Shown: positions 1-11,648 of the stretch, piece by piece
Position numbering within the stretch: the stretch's first letter is position 1
Layout of the letters: the number at the start of each line of letters is the position of its first letter
DNA from: Maniola hyperantus
Taxonomy: Eukaryota > Arthropoda > Insecta > Lepidoptera > Nymphalidae
Assembly: GCF_902806685.2 (NCBI RefSeq)
Contig: NC_048538.1
Location: forward strand, 744,001 to 808,000
DNA length: 64,000 nucleotides
Direction: 5' to 3'
Notes under the pieces: model-generated
Told to the model about the DNA's origin: nothing
Databases searched by the model: none
What the model saw: the letters and a program-made list of their open reading frames with translations, nothing else
Program-made: the position numbers and the translations under genes

Positions 1-204
1 TGCAACAGAAAGATTAAAAAAAAGGAAATTTACGACTCTCAAACAATAGAAGTAATGCATCACTCGTCATAAAGGGCAGATTACGGACGTCTCGGCCGAC
101 AGATTTACGACTAGTTGCATAATAGTCCCCGACGAAAACAACCGCGCGGCTCTCAGCCCGTGCGAAATATGAATGACAATTAACCGTATTTTTAGGGTAT
201 CAGA
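1..204. other. unique sequence, no gene seen
   Basis: Short non-repetitive stretch at the window edge. The only open frame is short and runs into the SINE-C copy, so I do not call it coding. Confidence 0.4.
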
Positions 205-446
205 GGGAAGGTTTTTTAGCCATAGTCTACCACGCTGGCCATGTGCGGATTGGTAGACTTCACACACCTTTGAGAGCATTATGGAGAACTCTGAGGCGTG
301 CAGGTTTCCTCATGATGTTTTCCTTCACCGTTAAAGCAAGTGATATTTAATTTCTTAAAAGGCACATAACTCCGAAAAGTTAGAGGTGCGTGCCCCCAAC
401 CTCTGATAAGAATGCGGACGTCCTAACCACTAGGCTATCACAGCTA
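205..446 (-). mobile_element. SINE-C copy, near full length
   Basis: On the minus strand this reads as a tRNA-derived SINE: the head AGCTGTGATAGCCTAGTGG is at the right end (about 446), followed by the diagnostic body (TTCGGAGTTATGTGC, CATGAGGAAACCTGCA, CACATGGCCAGCGTGG). The box-B part is degraded, since the usual GGTTCGATCCCGGG is altered. Several other copies lie in the window (24847, 40765). Confidence 0.85.
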
Positions 447-510
447 CGGTCGTAGGTGTCAACTGTCAAAAGGTGCGTAAATCCCGGGTACGACTCTCAA
501 ACAATAAAAG

Positions 511-660
511 TAAAGTACGCGGCAGAAAGTAATTTACATCGACCTTTAGAAGGAGATAGCAGTTTTGTAGAGCATTGGCACTGTCATTGAGACCGACAAA
601 ACGTCATATACCTAGGTATGAGTGACAAAGACATAGCTCTACAAAGACGAAAACTCATCC
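511..660. mobile_element. MITE-1 foldback element, partial
   Basis: It contains GTACGCGGCAGAAAGTAAT, then CATCGACCTTTAGAA, then two inverted arms around a centre with CGACAAAACGTCATAT: TTTGTAGAGCATTGGC and the near-complement ATAGCTCTACAAAGACG. It is the same family as 15931, 32545, 41456 and 51380. The right end is degraded. Confidence 0.7.
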
Positions 661-943
661 TATAGGTCTATGTGACGTTATGTGGGTGTCAACGGAACCT
701 TATGGCTGTTTTGAGACACACTTGACTATTTTTTGTATTAAGTATATGAATACTTGATACTAAGAATAATGCTTGGTGAATGCTGCCCATAAATCTTAGA
801 TTTAAACAGATTTTCAAAAACTCTCTGAGATGATAATAAATATCTACCTAATTATAACTGCTAGGGAAAATAAGAGAGTTAAAAGTTGCACTGTACGATG
901 TAGATATGGTGCATTAGTACATACCTCGTCTCGTACATATTCG

Positions 944-1172
944 TCTGGTGGGAGGCTTCGGCCGTGGCTAGTTACCACCCTACCGGCAAAGCCGTGCCGC
1001 CAAGCGATTTAGCGTTCCGGTACGATGCCGTGTAGAAACCAAAGGGGTATGGGTTTATTAAAAACTGCCATACCCCTTCCAGGTTAGCCCGCTATCATCT
1101 TAGACTGCATCATCACTTACCACCAGGTGAGATTGCAGTCAAGGGCTAACTTGTATCTGAATTAAAAAAAAA
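944..1172 (+). mobile_element. SINE-A copy, 5' truncated
   Basis: Body and tail of SINE-A, from GGTGGGAGGCTTCGGCC through GCCGTGCCGCCAAGCG and the tail CATCATCACTTACCACCAGG to an A-rich end. The tRNA-like head is missing, as expected from incomplete reverse transcription. Confidence 0.85.
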
Positions 1173-3630
1173 CCTAGGTATATACATACCTACCTACTTG
1201 GTAGTAAAAGTAATCACCTAAGTAATAACTTATAGCATAAATTATTGTTATACTTATCGAAAAGGCACCCATTTGTGATAAAATAATTTACAGATCACTA
1301 AAATTTATGAAAAAAAAATTATAAATAGAGAAAAAAAGACGTTAGTTTATTTAATTTCATACTAAGAGTGTGGATAAGTACCTACTTAAGAAGAAGAAAT
1401 AATACAATGGCAATATTTTGCTGTAGTTCGTGACAAAATGCCACATAAAACGTGCATTTCTGCTACACCTTTTATGTTACTTTTACTCAAAAGCAGTAAA
1501 ACCGAACATCAATTATATACCTATTATTGTTTTTGGCGGGTAAATCATAAATATTTACTAAAAACTTGCTAATAAAAAATACTATTTCTGTTTTAATAGT
1601 TCCTAATTTAAAAAAAGATTTTATTAAGTATAACTTATTATTTTATTCCATTAATTAGCATTAAATATTAAAATTCACTCAATTATTCTTTTGAAAACTG
1701 CGCTCACATTTACAACTAACGCCATCTATGTTCAGCTATGTGAAAACTTTGACAAAGAAACATTTCGAGGTTATCTACAAGATTCTAGCACGAAATGCCG
1801 TCTCAATAGTTATTTATTTAAATCAAAAACAAATCTGAATATTTTTTATTTTTCAATAATAGTAACATTTTTCATACAAAATGAACATTTTAAAGTAGGT
1901 ACCATCGTAATTTTATGAGTACAGACTGGTCAAGGCAATCTAAGACACATTGTTACATAAATAAATGAATACTTTCATGCAATCTAGGACGAAATAAAAG
2001 TAAAGTATTTAGTAAAATATCAGTATTTCACTTACCAGGCTTGAATTGATGCAATATTTTGATAAAAACACAAATTACTATGGAGTGAAGTTGAATACGC
2101 GATTGTGACTCAGCTCACCTTGCGTCTGTGAGACAGACTGCGTTCCGAAGCCAGCCGATGTTGTTCGAAGCCCGACCCTTGGCCCGCCCCTTGCTTGACG
2201 TACATTGACAGCAAACGCGTGGAATGCGCCCGATGTTTTGAACGTGTGGCGCGAAAACGAATTACGAAATGCGAACATCGCACTCTTTGCGAACCCATTT
2301 TAAATTTGGAACGCGTTTATGGAACTTTTTATTTTTCTAGCTGTGAGAAAGAATGCTTATAAAAAGAGGCAGGTAACGTAATTAATAGAAGAAAAAAAAC
2401 AATGAATTTTCGTGCAAAGTTTATTAATATATTTTCATATAAATTAGTTTAGATAAATAATAATTATTGTGAAGTTTTGTGGACGGATGTTGAATTAAGA
2501 ATGAGTAACATTAAACATTGCATAAAAATAAGGTCTTTTATGGTGGCTGGATACCAGTGTTGTGGTATATGTATTGAGGGATAAATAAATTAATGGGAGC
2601 AAAAAGGCAGATGACAAGCCCCTGTAACCGGTCGGCGGGAAGAGATTTAAATCGTTGAGCAGGTAAGTCGGACAATGGCCATCGGACCACGATTCGCTTA
2701 ATTAAACATGACAAATAAAAAACCCATAAGCAGACCATCGGATATTCAAGATCAGTTTGCATTATTTTGCTTGTATATGAGCATGCTACCAGGTAAAGAA
2801 GCTACATATAACGCACTATATCTATCTACTATAACATCTACCCGGTTAATTATTTAGATTTTAATAAAAAAAATTGGAGATCAACTTTGAAAATATTTTA
2901 TATTGGGATTTAGATAAGTAACGGCGTGGATTTTTGGCAGGAGATTTTTGTACTCTAGATTTATAGTAGGTAACTAACTAACCTACTTACCTATTTGCCT
3001 AATAAATTTGAATTAGCTAGGTACGTAGCTATAATATAGTATTAAATTAACTCTTATTTTTCAGATCAAAATTTCATAAGAATTAAAAGTAGATGAGTAA
3101 GACAACTGATCAACGATCAGTTTTGTAATAATATAACTACTTAAGTAGTAGGTAAGTAGGTACATTATTAAATATTATTAGATAATTAGATATTCCTAGG
3201 ATTCTAGGTAATACATACAGAAAATAATATTTATTACTTTTTTCTTACATTGTAAGTAACTGCAGTGAAAAGTAAATTTCAAATTAAATATTTATGAGCT
3301 AGTGAATTTATTTTACTTTACTGCTTTCAAAAATAAAAATATAAAAACTTCAACGTATTTTTGCATTACATGATGTGATCAGAGATGGCGCCACCTGTAG
3401 CAAAAAGACAGTAAAAATATGTAAACTTATATCGCTCACATTTACTCTCCATTTACTCAAGAATTACTTTTTTACTATACCTAAAAAATGAAAAAAAAAA
3501 ATTACTAAAGGGTTAGTTTTATTTATAGAAGGTTGGTTGGTAGATACATCTATTGTTAATTTTATTATTCTGGTTTGTATAAAAATCTAAATACTACCTA
3601 GGTAGGTAGGTACCTACCTATTGTTTTTAT
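1173..3630. other. AT-rich unique stretch
   Basis: No interspersed repeat was recognised apart from scattered GGTAGGTA runs, including a palindromic TAGGTAGGTACCTACCTA near 3604. The only GC-richer island is the candidate exon at 2119-2330. Remaining open frames are short and AT-biased, and I do not call them coding. Confidence 0.4.
2119..2298 (-). other. candidate first coding exon with splice donor, unproven
   Basis: On the minus strand an ATG at 2298 in good context (AAAATGGG) opens 60 codons. They end exactly at a donor-like site, AAG|GTGAGC (junction 2119/2118). The stretch is GC-richer than its surroundings and not recognisably repetitive. The peptide is Arg/Ser-rich with no domain I know. 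No acceptor or second exon can be identified upstream of the window edge, so this may equally be a 5' UTR exon or chance. Confidence 0.25.
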
Positions 3631-3750
3631 TTATAACTATCTGCATGCCAAATTTCAGCCCGATATGTCCAGTAGTTTGAGCTGTGTGTCGATATATCCA
3701 GTCAGTCAGTCATTCAGTCAGTCACCTTTCCCTTTTATATATTTAGATTT
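3631..3750 (+). repeat. fam-D 3' end
   Basis: It carries ATCTGCATGCCAAATTTCAG, CAGTAGTTTGAGCTGTG and the GTCAGTCAGTCA tail ending in TTATATATTTAGAT. The 5' half is missing. Confidence 0.75.
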
Positions 3751-4045
3751 TGATATGGGAATTGGGATTGAAAAATGTATGGGAGTGAAAGAAGTAGTCA
3801 GTATTGGAAAGTTATGAATTATTATTAGCTTTTTTAACAAAAATGATTACCTACTAGTTCGAAGAACTAGCAAGAATGTCGAATGTCATTATTGTATAGG
3901 TATCTAGGGTTATTTCATAACAACAGAAACACAACTACAACATAAACTACTCATCCTACTTCAAAAGTTCTTTCTCAATTTGAAAGATACATTATATCAC
4001 ATGGATAAATACATACCTACATACCTAATAAAAAAAATTATATAG

Positions 4046-4279
4046 GTTTATCTTTCACTGTAGCGAAGCCGGGAAGATCAACACTAGTCTTCTCTATAAT
4101 ATAAAGAATCACTAAATGTGTTGCTCATAGCAAATCTCGACAACAGCTGAACCGATTTCGCTAATTCCTTTTTTATAATATTCCTTGAAGTGCGAGGATG
4201 GTTCTTACGGAGAGAAAAATTTAAAAAATAATTTGAATCGACTGTTAGGCGGAACGAAGTTCGCCAGGGCAGCTAGTTC
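4046..4279 (-). repeat. dispersed repeat ending in GCCAGGGCAGCTAGTT
   Basis: It contains GCTGAACCGATTTCGCTAAT and GGCGGAACGAAGTTCGCC next to CAGCTAGT. The CAGCTAGT edge is shared with fam-D and fam-E members in minus orientation, so it is probably a related family. The class is uncertain. Confidence 0.5.
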
Positions 4280-4818
4280 AAAAATAACATTTGAAATTGG
4301 AATATCTCTGCAAAATCTATTTTTCTAAACACCTTATTCTTGACACAAGTACCTAGTAATTAATAGTGCTGTATGCAGTATTAATTAATTACATTTATAT
4401 AAAATATTACTTAAGTTTGCCTAAGATGGAATAGATTAATAATAAACCAACATGTTATCCGTTAAAACTGACCGGTGTCGGGTCGCCCAGGAAACCATTT
4501 ATAATACGTATATGGGAATCTTAATTCTTAGAAAAACGTATAAAAATTACCTATCTTGATGTTTTATTTCTATTAGGCAATAAATTACAATAATAATTAT
4601 GTTTTTTTAACTTAATAAGTAATAACAACGATGAAGGGAAACAACATTGTTGTTTAATGATGTTTTGTTGTTACGAATATAGATGGCGTTACGAGTTACA
4701 AATTGATAAAGTTTACTTCCAGGAAAGTGATGTTTGAACCCACGGAACAGAAATGCTGTTCCGTGTTTGAACCTTAATTTTAGGGTTCCGTACCCGAAGG
4801 CTCCAACAAGTTCCTCGG

Positions 4819-4912
4819 GTGCTGCAAATGTTCATTGGCGGCGGTAATCACTTAATATCAGGTGACCCGCTTGCTCTTCTGCTCGCTATCTCTATTTTAA
4901 AAAAGGCTAAAG
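4819..4912 (+). mobile_element. LINE 3'-end fragment
   Basis: GTTCATTGGCGGCGGTAATC followed by CAGGTGACCCGCTTGCTC and GCTCGCTATCTCTATTTT. The same module occurs on the minus strand at 52258-52330. I take it as the 3' end of a non-LTR retrotransposon common in Lepidoptera; the clade is uncertain. The short open frame across it is not a gene. Confidence 0.55.
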
Positions 4913-4998
4913 AATTCATTACTAAGCCTCCGCTTTGCGTCCGTCCGTCTGTCTGCCCGTCTGGGTGCATGTTTGTCAGACATAGAGATCGGAAAGTC

Positions 4999-5066
4999 AA
5001 AGAGTTCCAATGGGATTTCAAAAAACCTATTTCCACGTGGACGAAGTCGCGGGCATCTAGTGAGGA
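4999..5066 (-). repeat. fam-E fragment
   Basis: Minus-oriented 5' end of fam-E: GAGTTCCAATGGGATTTCAA, then CCACGTGGACGAAGTCGCGG and a CATCTAGT edge. Confidence 0.6.
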
Positions 5067-5097
5067 ATAAGAGCAGAGAGAGCTTACCTATTAATTC

Positions 5098-5427
5098 AAA
5101 GTCCTGACTGACAGACTGACTTATATATCAACGCACAGGCTAAGCCGCTGGTCCTAGAGCCATGAAATTTTGAGGGTGTGTTCTTTGTAAAGAGTAGGTA
5201 TCCACTAACAAAGGAAATTTCGAAATTCTACCCCTAAGTGGGTTAAATAGGGGATGAAAGTTTGTATGAAAGCCCGTCATTTTTCAAGTTACTTGCATGA
5301 AAATTGGTTCTTACCTGGGTTTTTGGCCACAAATGAAGAATAACGTGTTCCAGGATTTTTGAAAATTCAACCCCCACCTCGATTTTCTAAATTCCACCCG
5401 AGCGAAGCCGGGGCGGGTCAGCTAGTG
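5098..5427 (-). repeat. fam-D-related repeat, diverged long form
   Basis: It runs from GACTGACAGACTGACTTA and ATCAACGCACAGGC, through GGGTTAAATAGGGGATGAAA, to GCGAAGCCGGGGCGGGTC and AGCTAGTG. The order of blocks matches fam-D in minus orientation, but with a different CGAAGCCGGGGC edge. Confidence 0.6.
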
Positions 5428-5920
5428 AATTAGAAAAATTTCCAACATCCAAGTGCCTGGTCCCTGGTAGGCATAAAATGTCTCCAATCTTCATCCGCGA
5501 GGCGTCGGTTATGTGTTGCAATCTAACTTGGCTCGTTGTCGCCCCGTTAGTGTTGCCAGTCGCTGCGAGTTTCCACTATCCCGATAAATAGGGAGAGCAG
5601 GGTCATCACGGGGAAAAGTTTTAATGAATTGCCACTGTAGGTTCTTACTTTGTTTGGCTCATTTCGGCAGGCGGCCCTATCATAGGATATTCTTTGTTTG
5701 ATTAAAAGGTAAAAATACGAACTGCCTGGTGGCAGCGGTGAGCGGAGGTTATCGAGTTCGACTCCCGGGATAGCAATTTGGGAATAATCCATACAAATAT
5801 CCTACCTAACAAGTCGTAATTAAAACATTAATAATTACGACTATACCCTGCAAAGAAACGTAATAGGGTCCCGTCGGCACCTTTCGAGTACGGAACCCCA
5901 AAAAGTATATCTAGAAACTA
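5428..5920. other. unassigned stretch with a tRNA-like B box
   Basis: GTTCGACTCCCGGGATAGC near 5755 resembles a box B, and the body upstream (5530-5750) could be an unlisted SINE on the plus strand. No convincing A box or clear tail is seen. An 81-codon minus-strand frame across it is probably spurious. 5860-5900 has a decayed GAGTACGGAACCCC motif of fam-F. Confidence 0.3.
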
Positions 5921-6122
5921 GCTTATACCCGCGACTTCGTCCGCGTGGACTACAAAAATTTCAAATCCCTATTTTAAGTGTTGAATTTTCAAAAATCCTT
6001 TCTGAGCGGATGTCTACGTCATAATAGCTATTTGCATGCTAGCCCAATCCGTCCAGTAGTTCGAGCTGTGCGTTGATAGATCAGTCAGTCAGTCAGTTAG
6101 CTTTTCCTTTTATTATATTTAG
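5921..6122 (+). repeat. fam-D copy, near complete
   Basis: It starts ACTAGCTTATACCCGCGACT, has GTCCGCGTGGACTACAAA, GGATGTCTACGTCATAATAG and GTTGATAGATCAGTCAGTC, and ends TTATTATATTTAGA. It abuts the RTE fragment directly. Confidence 0.8.
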
Positions 6123-6132
6123 ACCCCCCACT

Positions 6133-6252
6133 AGGTGGACGGACGACATCAGACGAGTCGCAGGGAGTCGCTGGATGGCGGCGGCGCAAGACCATGGCGT
6201 GTGGAAGTCCCTACAAGAGACCTATGTCCAGCTGTGGACGTCTATCGGTTGA
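6133..6252 (+). pseudogene. RTE LINE ORF, extreme C-terminus
   Basis: 40 codons in one frame ending at TGA (6250-6252). They read RWTDDIRRVAGSRW, then an AAAQDHGVWKSLQETY-type tail. This is the C-terminal tail of the same RTE-type ORF seen at 28211, 31306 and 50954, and it is followed by the element's TGATGATG tail. It is a 5'-truncated dead copy. Confidence 0.75.
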
Positions 6253-6266
6253 TGATGCTGATGATA

Positions 6267-7224
6267 TTTAGATTTCAGCATTACAGATGACCTTTCCTTC
6301 AATTTCGCCGACGTGTCAGATAAGCAGCACTGTTATCGCGTCCTTCGTTCACCTTATCGACAGCATTCAATCAGCTGTCAGTCATTCAAGCACTCATCGT
6401 GATACACTCCTGTCAAGCTGATATACTTGTCAAAATGACAGCTCTTCCTTTTGACAGGCTTGTTGACATCGAATCTTTTATCGCACTCTTAACTGAGGGC
6501 ATATCAAAGAAAATGTACTACTTTGTAGAGAATTACCTATTACCTTCTGTGTCGATGGGGCATATTATGTTTTCATCATACTTATACGAAAATTGCCATT
6601 AGGGGATAGGGGGATCAAAATTACAGTACACGACAGTTACAGTGCCACAAGGCTATCTAGACGCGTGGCAAAATCGGAACGAACGTTGCCGTCAAGTGTC
6701 CCCTTTGTTCTTGTTTTAATATTCTAAGCCTTTGTTATCCAACAGCGCCCCCCTGTCAATGTCATTGAAGTGCCAAGCGAGCCTTGTCGCACTGTAGGCA
6801 CCCTGTAACAAAAGTCGGGGATTCGATGTCACTGTCAGGCGTCAAATGTTCCACTTTCGACATTTGAAGCTAGGTAGCCTATGAATAGCCTATTTTCTTT
6901 GAATTCACGACACCCATAACCTAATATTTGACATATCGTCGATTCAGGACTAAATCGAGAGTTTCCTCACTCTAGTTCACTCTGCCAAAATTCTATTTTG
7001 TTAATTATGGGAGTTTGAGCTTTTCTTTTCTGATTGGTCCGCGTTCGTGTTTTAGTATAGGTACGTGATTTGTTTTTTTCTTATAGATAGTGATGAAAAA
7101 TAGTGTCACTCGTAGGTATATTGAATTCCTCGCTACGCTCAATCCTACTTTAGAAGTCCGAGCGCAGCGAGTAGGTACTAAGTATAAAATCCTTCGTTTC
7201 GCGCTGAATTCAAAATGAAGCCCT
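6267..7224. promoter_or_regulatory. unique stretch rich in TGTCA/TGACA motifs
   Basis: No interspersed repeat is obvious to about 7110. Many TGTCA/TGACA pentamers occur on both strands (for example 6318, 6377, 6410, 6429, 6436, 6456, 6465, 6757, 6828, 6834), the core of TALE-homeodomain sites. 7110-7224 is the left half of a dispersed sequence (GAATTCCTCGCTACGCTC) that resumes at 15332, so it is the host of the large insertion. Confidence 0.3.
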
Positions 7225-7228
7225 CGAG

Positions 7229-7557
7229 TAATAGATTGCCGAGGAGATTCTTGAATATTGAGGTAGGATTCTATCTTCAGAAAGAATAACGATGAATTTC
7301 TCATAGTTTTATTAATCACTGTTACCACTTTGGATGTTGGTATAGGAATGAATCGGTGTGTCGTAAGACTAACTATTACTGAAATGTACTGTGTGAATGT
7401 AGTAAACCTTCGTTCCCGTACCTACATTCACACTAATTCATTCCTATATTCACAAAATACAGATAAAATCACACTGTCAAGTCAATATTTAGAACCTACC
7501 TACAACTGTATACATTATTTTATAATAGGTACCTGCATTTATTTATGATATTTAACA
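7229..7557. repeat. left 329-bp terminal direct repeat (LTR-like)
   Basis: Begins TAATAGATTGCCGAGG and ends TGATATTTAACA. It is identical to 15003-15331 at a constant offset of 7774 bp. Inside is an imperfect hairpin: TATAGGAATGAAT (7341) pairs with ATTCATTCCTATA (7436), and GTGTGAATGTAG (7391) pairs with CTACATTCACAC (7422). A 72-codon frame over it occurs in both copies but overlaps the hairpin and is unlikely to be a gene. Confidence 0.8.
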
Positions 7558-7913
7558 TTCGGCCATTCTAACTACATTAAGTTTGTCCTCAAACTTATTA
7601 TACATACAGTTTTTACCTATTTTCATAGTATTACCTATACCTAACAATATCACAAAATTCCAGCAATATGTACATTATAATTTTTAAGTAAATCATAATT
7701 ATGTAATTAAATATTATTTATATTAATTGCTTTTACTCCTCATTTCATGAAATTATAATCCAAATACATCCTAGCAGTAGACATAATTTTGTAATAAGTA
7801 TTAATTTTTCATTGGAATATTTAGGTTTAAGTGTTTTATAATCTTATGTACTAACTATCCATTTAACTAGAACTGTTTGTTTCCTCAAAAATAAATAAAT
7901 TAAATTAAAGTAA

Positions 7914-8375
7914 ATTCGTGTACAGATTCTGAAAAATAATCTGGATTGCATCGAGGACTTCACCCAATTTGGGCCACCCTCGCTTTCCAATCCAATTAAT
8001 CGCATCTGCACCGGACCCCTCACCGTCAAGTCAAGAACTCATCGTGCTACCAGACTTCACGGCCGTGTACGACTTCCAGATGTAACGACTCTACTACCCA
8101 TCTGCACCGGACCCCTCACCGTCCAGTCAAGAGCTCATCGTGCTACCAGACTTCACGGCCGTGTACGACTTCCAGATGTAACGACTTCACTACCCATCTG
8201 CACCGGACCCCTCACCGTCCAGTCAAGAGCTCATCGTGCTACCAGACTTTACGGCCGTGTACGACTTCCAGATGTAACGCGACTCCACTACCCATCTGCA
8301 CCGGACCCCTCGCCGTCAAGTCAAGAGCTCATCGTGCTACAAGACTTCACGACCGTGTACGACTCCCAGATGTAA
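7914..8375 (+). other. 153-codon open frame lacking a start, spanning the 96-bp repeats
   Basis: Between stops at 7911 and 8373 the plus frame stays open for 153 codons without an early ATG. Because the unit is 96 bp (32 codons), the first repeats read the same peptide block each time (core RLHGRVRLPDVTT..LPICTGPLTV). The last unit is 98 bp and switches frame but stays open. It could be an exon, a relic of an element protein, or chance. No domain is recognised. Confidence 0.3.
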
Positions 8376-8377
8376 CG
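8003..8377. repeat. 96-98 bp minisatellite, about 4 units
   Basis: Units start CATCTGCACCGGACCCCTC at 8003, 8099, 8195 and 8293 and end at CCAGATGTAACGA. They are nearly identical and GC-richer than their surroundings. They lie about 450 bp inside the left terminal repeat of the 8.1-kb element. Confidence 0.9.
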
Positions 8378-8449
8378 ATTGTTAACCCATCAAAAACAAT
8401 AATAGCATCACACGTTTTATCATGAGTATCAGATCAAATACCATTCATT

Positions 8450-8875
8450 AAAAACAAGACACAAAAATATCAAAACATCATAATAAGTATCATAATTGTA
8501 CAACTGAAATCAAAGTAGGTAATCATTCAATCATATAACTTCAAATATCACTACATTTAAATATCAAAACATTATAACAAAGTATCATAATCGTAGTACT
8601 GAAATCAAAGTAATTGTTTATCCACTCATCAAATAATATTACACAACAATATCTAAACATCATAATTTTATAGTATCATAATCGTATTACTAAAATCAAA
8701 GTAATTGTTTATCCACTCATCAAATACTATTACACAAAAATATCTAAACATCATAATTTTATAGTATCATAATCGTATTACTAAAATCAAAGTAATTGTT
8801 TATCCACTCATCAAATACTATTACACAAAAATATCTAAACATCATAATTTTATAGTATCATAATCTTACTTACAT
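8450..8875. repeat. 91-95 bp AT-rich minisatellite, about 5 units
   Basis: GTATCATAATCG-type starts lie at 8487, 8582, 8673, 8764 and 8855. The three right-hand units have period 91 and are nearly identical; the left ones are more diverged. The array follows the 96-bp array closely but shares no sequence with it. Confidence 0.9.
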
Positions 8876-8879
8876 CAAA

Positions 8880-11645
8880 ATAATCATAGTGTGAATAAGC
8901 TTAAAAATCAGTTCAATCTTTCATCGAGCCTGTCTCATCATCTAAGAATCACTGTGATTACTCAAGATTGTGATCCATGATCAACATGCCAATTGTTTGA
9001 ATATTCTACTCTGCTCAGAAGTAGCCCATTTCCTCATCATGAAATCAATTTTATTTATACCCAGGATAAAGTCGTAAGTTACTCTCCAACAACCACTTTT
9101 TCATCTCACTAAATACCTAAGAATAATGAAAATGTCAAAAACCGGCGAATTTTAAGGAATATCGGGCTTATTTATTGGATAAAATCAAAATGACATCAAA
9201 ACGTCACCATGGTAACGTAAGACAAGTTATAAGACGATCAACGTCAATCGACATTGACAAATACCTATTCATACTTCAAACTGATGTATAATGTATAATC
9301 TCAGTTTTTGATATTTACTAATTATTTGACTTATTCAATCGTTCTGGTCATTCCTATTTTTATTTTTATTTTTTGTAGGTAAGCAAAAGTCTAACCACAT
9401 ATTTTGCACGCCATACATAAATGGCAAAATGTACCATCATTTACTTTGCTACTCACATATTTTGGCAAAATAAATCATTTCATTTCGTATCATTTCAATC
9501 ATGCTATGGACAGCTAACAAAACTCTATTTCATAGAATGACTAATTTAAGATAGGTAGGACATTGGTGAAACGCACTATAAGTCATCCAACAGCAAATGT
9601 AGCGGTTAATTTTATTCTTGACATAGTTATTCTCGGACAAAGCCACCCTTGGTGAAATTGGGCCTTAGCAATATTAGAGCCATAAATACTAGAGATATCG
9701 TACTAATAATTTATCTAAAATGCTAGTTTCTCTAAGAGAATCCGTTGTGTTATTCGGCAAAAGTTTCTCTTTCAGTCTTTAAACTTTTATAGAGATCTCA
9801 TTTCGGTATAACCGTTTTTTTTTTTTTTTCTTTTTAGAACTAAATTCTATTTATATTGACTATTTCATGTATTGAGAGCCTTCGGGCACAGAACAGATGT
9901 GTCAAATGTTGGGATCAGCAGTAGACGTTGAAATCAGACATTATTTTTATTGATCAATAGATGAGTTCGTTAATAATTCTAAATCGACTTTTAATCAAGC
10001 AACCAGACCACATCAAGAGTTTTCAAGCCATTTTTCATTTGTAATGACTATTCTATTTTAAATTATGGAATTTGTTTCAAATATGAATTAGGAGACTAAT
10101 TTTGGAAAATCCATTATGAAAACCCCCGGATAATATTGTACAAAAATCAGCGTTGGATTTTTTTTTTTCTTTTCTTTTATTATTTAAATAATGCCACCCT
10201 CTTGTTGTTTGTAGAATCGTCCGAAAACCTGTATCAATCACTATTACAATCGCAATTGTTGTGATTGGCTGAATTTATGTCATTCTTGTTGCAACAATGC
10301 ATTGTAGCCAATAGTGTGCGAGTATCAGTCGATCAGAGGTGATTGTGATAGTCACCAATAGCTGTCATTTTACCGTAACCGAGCACCAGACAATAGCCTA
10401 GCTATTGCAGAAAAGTCCTCAATAAATTGTTTCAAGTAACCTGCCCCCATTTAGTGGAAATTTCAAACCCAAAAGTTAGTGTCGGTATCCAAGAAACGAC
10501 ACTAATCTTGATATTTAATTGCAACTGGTTTCTTTTAATAATTACTCGTAAGTATACCTAATATAAAAGTTTGTTCGAGTTTGACCCTCATCATAATCTT
10601 TAATTCTAGCCATATTCAATGTTCACAAACCGCGTTTTTTTTTCTACTTCAATACTTTACTACTACTGTTCTGTAAAATGTTACCATTATGGAATTGAAA
10701 TATAGGATACGTGCACATGCGGATAGTCAATTAAGTATGCGGTAATATTTGCTTCAACCCAATCAATGCATAAAGAGAAGGTACGAGTAAGTAAGTATGT
10801 AGTTTAAATCGGAATGACCACGTCAGCCACGCCTCCTATAGAGGGCAAACTTTTTTTTTTTTTTCTTGACGACTTAGACGATTAGTAATGTGCAAAGTGG
10901 CGCTGCCCAGATTAATTAAATACTAAACCCGATAATTGAGTACAGCTTGTTTGTAATATTCCGAGGTTATTCGCATTTTTATTTATTTATTTAAACTTCT
11001 TCATCAATTAACTCATCATCACCATCATGATCACCCCATTACCAGCCCACTACTGAGCAGGGTCAATTAATCCCTCAATAATTATCTATTTATGGTTAAT
11101 TGTTGTAATGCATAAGATTCCTTTTTAAATCAGAGGAATACCTACGCATTCGCGCTAAACTATAACTACTTATTCATTTCTTTCTTCAAGCCATTCTTTT
11201 ATCGATTTTATTCTTACAAAATTCGTGTCTAAAAGTAACTCATCGACAATGTCACTAGCAGAAAATTCACTACTTACAACAAATTCTTACTAAAAATAAT
11301 AAAGATTATTTTATTTCTGTTTTGGTTTATGGTTATATTACAGGTTAAATTACATACCAACATTGGGTTAAATGGTGACTATAGACCACAAACTACGGAC
11401 GAATGGCGTAAGTAAATAATAAGTGGGTGAAATGCACCCAAAGCATCGATTAACTATGAAATGCACCCAAAGTTTCGTGATTAGCAAGGAATAAGTAGGT
11501 ACCTATTTTGCAAACAAAACATTTTTTTTTTCCTCGTTCTTATTAAATTATCATTTAATATTGTATAAGAACTGACATTATTTAAGGTTATATAAAAACT
11601 TAAAGCACGAGTACCTATTAGTCTTCACGCCTAAATTAAATACAC
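8880..11645. other. non-coding interior of the 8.1-kb element, left part
   Basis: AT-rich, with poly-T tracts (9821, 10160, 10852, 11522). No open frame of note and no retrotransposon motif is seen. The only family recognised is a diverged MITE-3 at about 10212-10375. Confidence 0.5.
10212..10375 (-). mobile_element. diverged MITE-3 copy
   Basis: In reverse it shows the order of the copies at 28677 and 43129: the AAACCTGTATCAATC, ATTGGCTGAATTTATG and TTGCAACAATGCATTGT blocks. It is clearly older than the other two copies. Confidence 0.55.
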
Positions 11646-11648
11646 TAC

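Noticed and set aside
7330..7548. Identical 72-codon frames in both terminal repeats as a duplicated gene
   Set aside because: They lie entirely inside the 329-bp terminal repeats and cross a hairpin. The duplication is that of the LTR-like repeat.
8003..8875. CRISPR-like array
   Set aside because: Repeats are directly abutting minisatellite units without unique spacers, and the DNA is eukaryotic.
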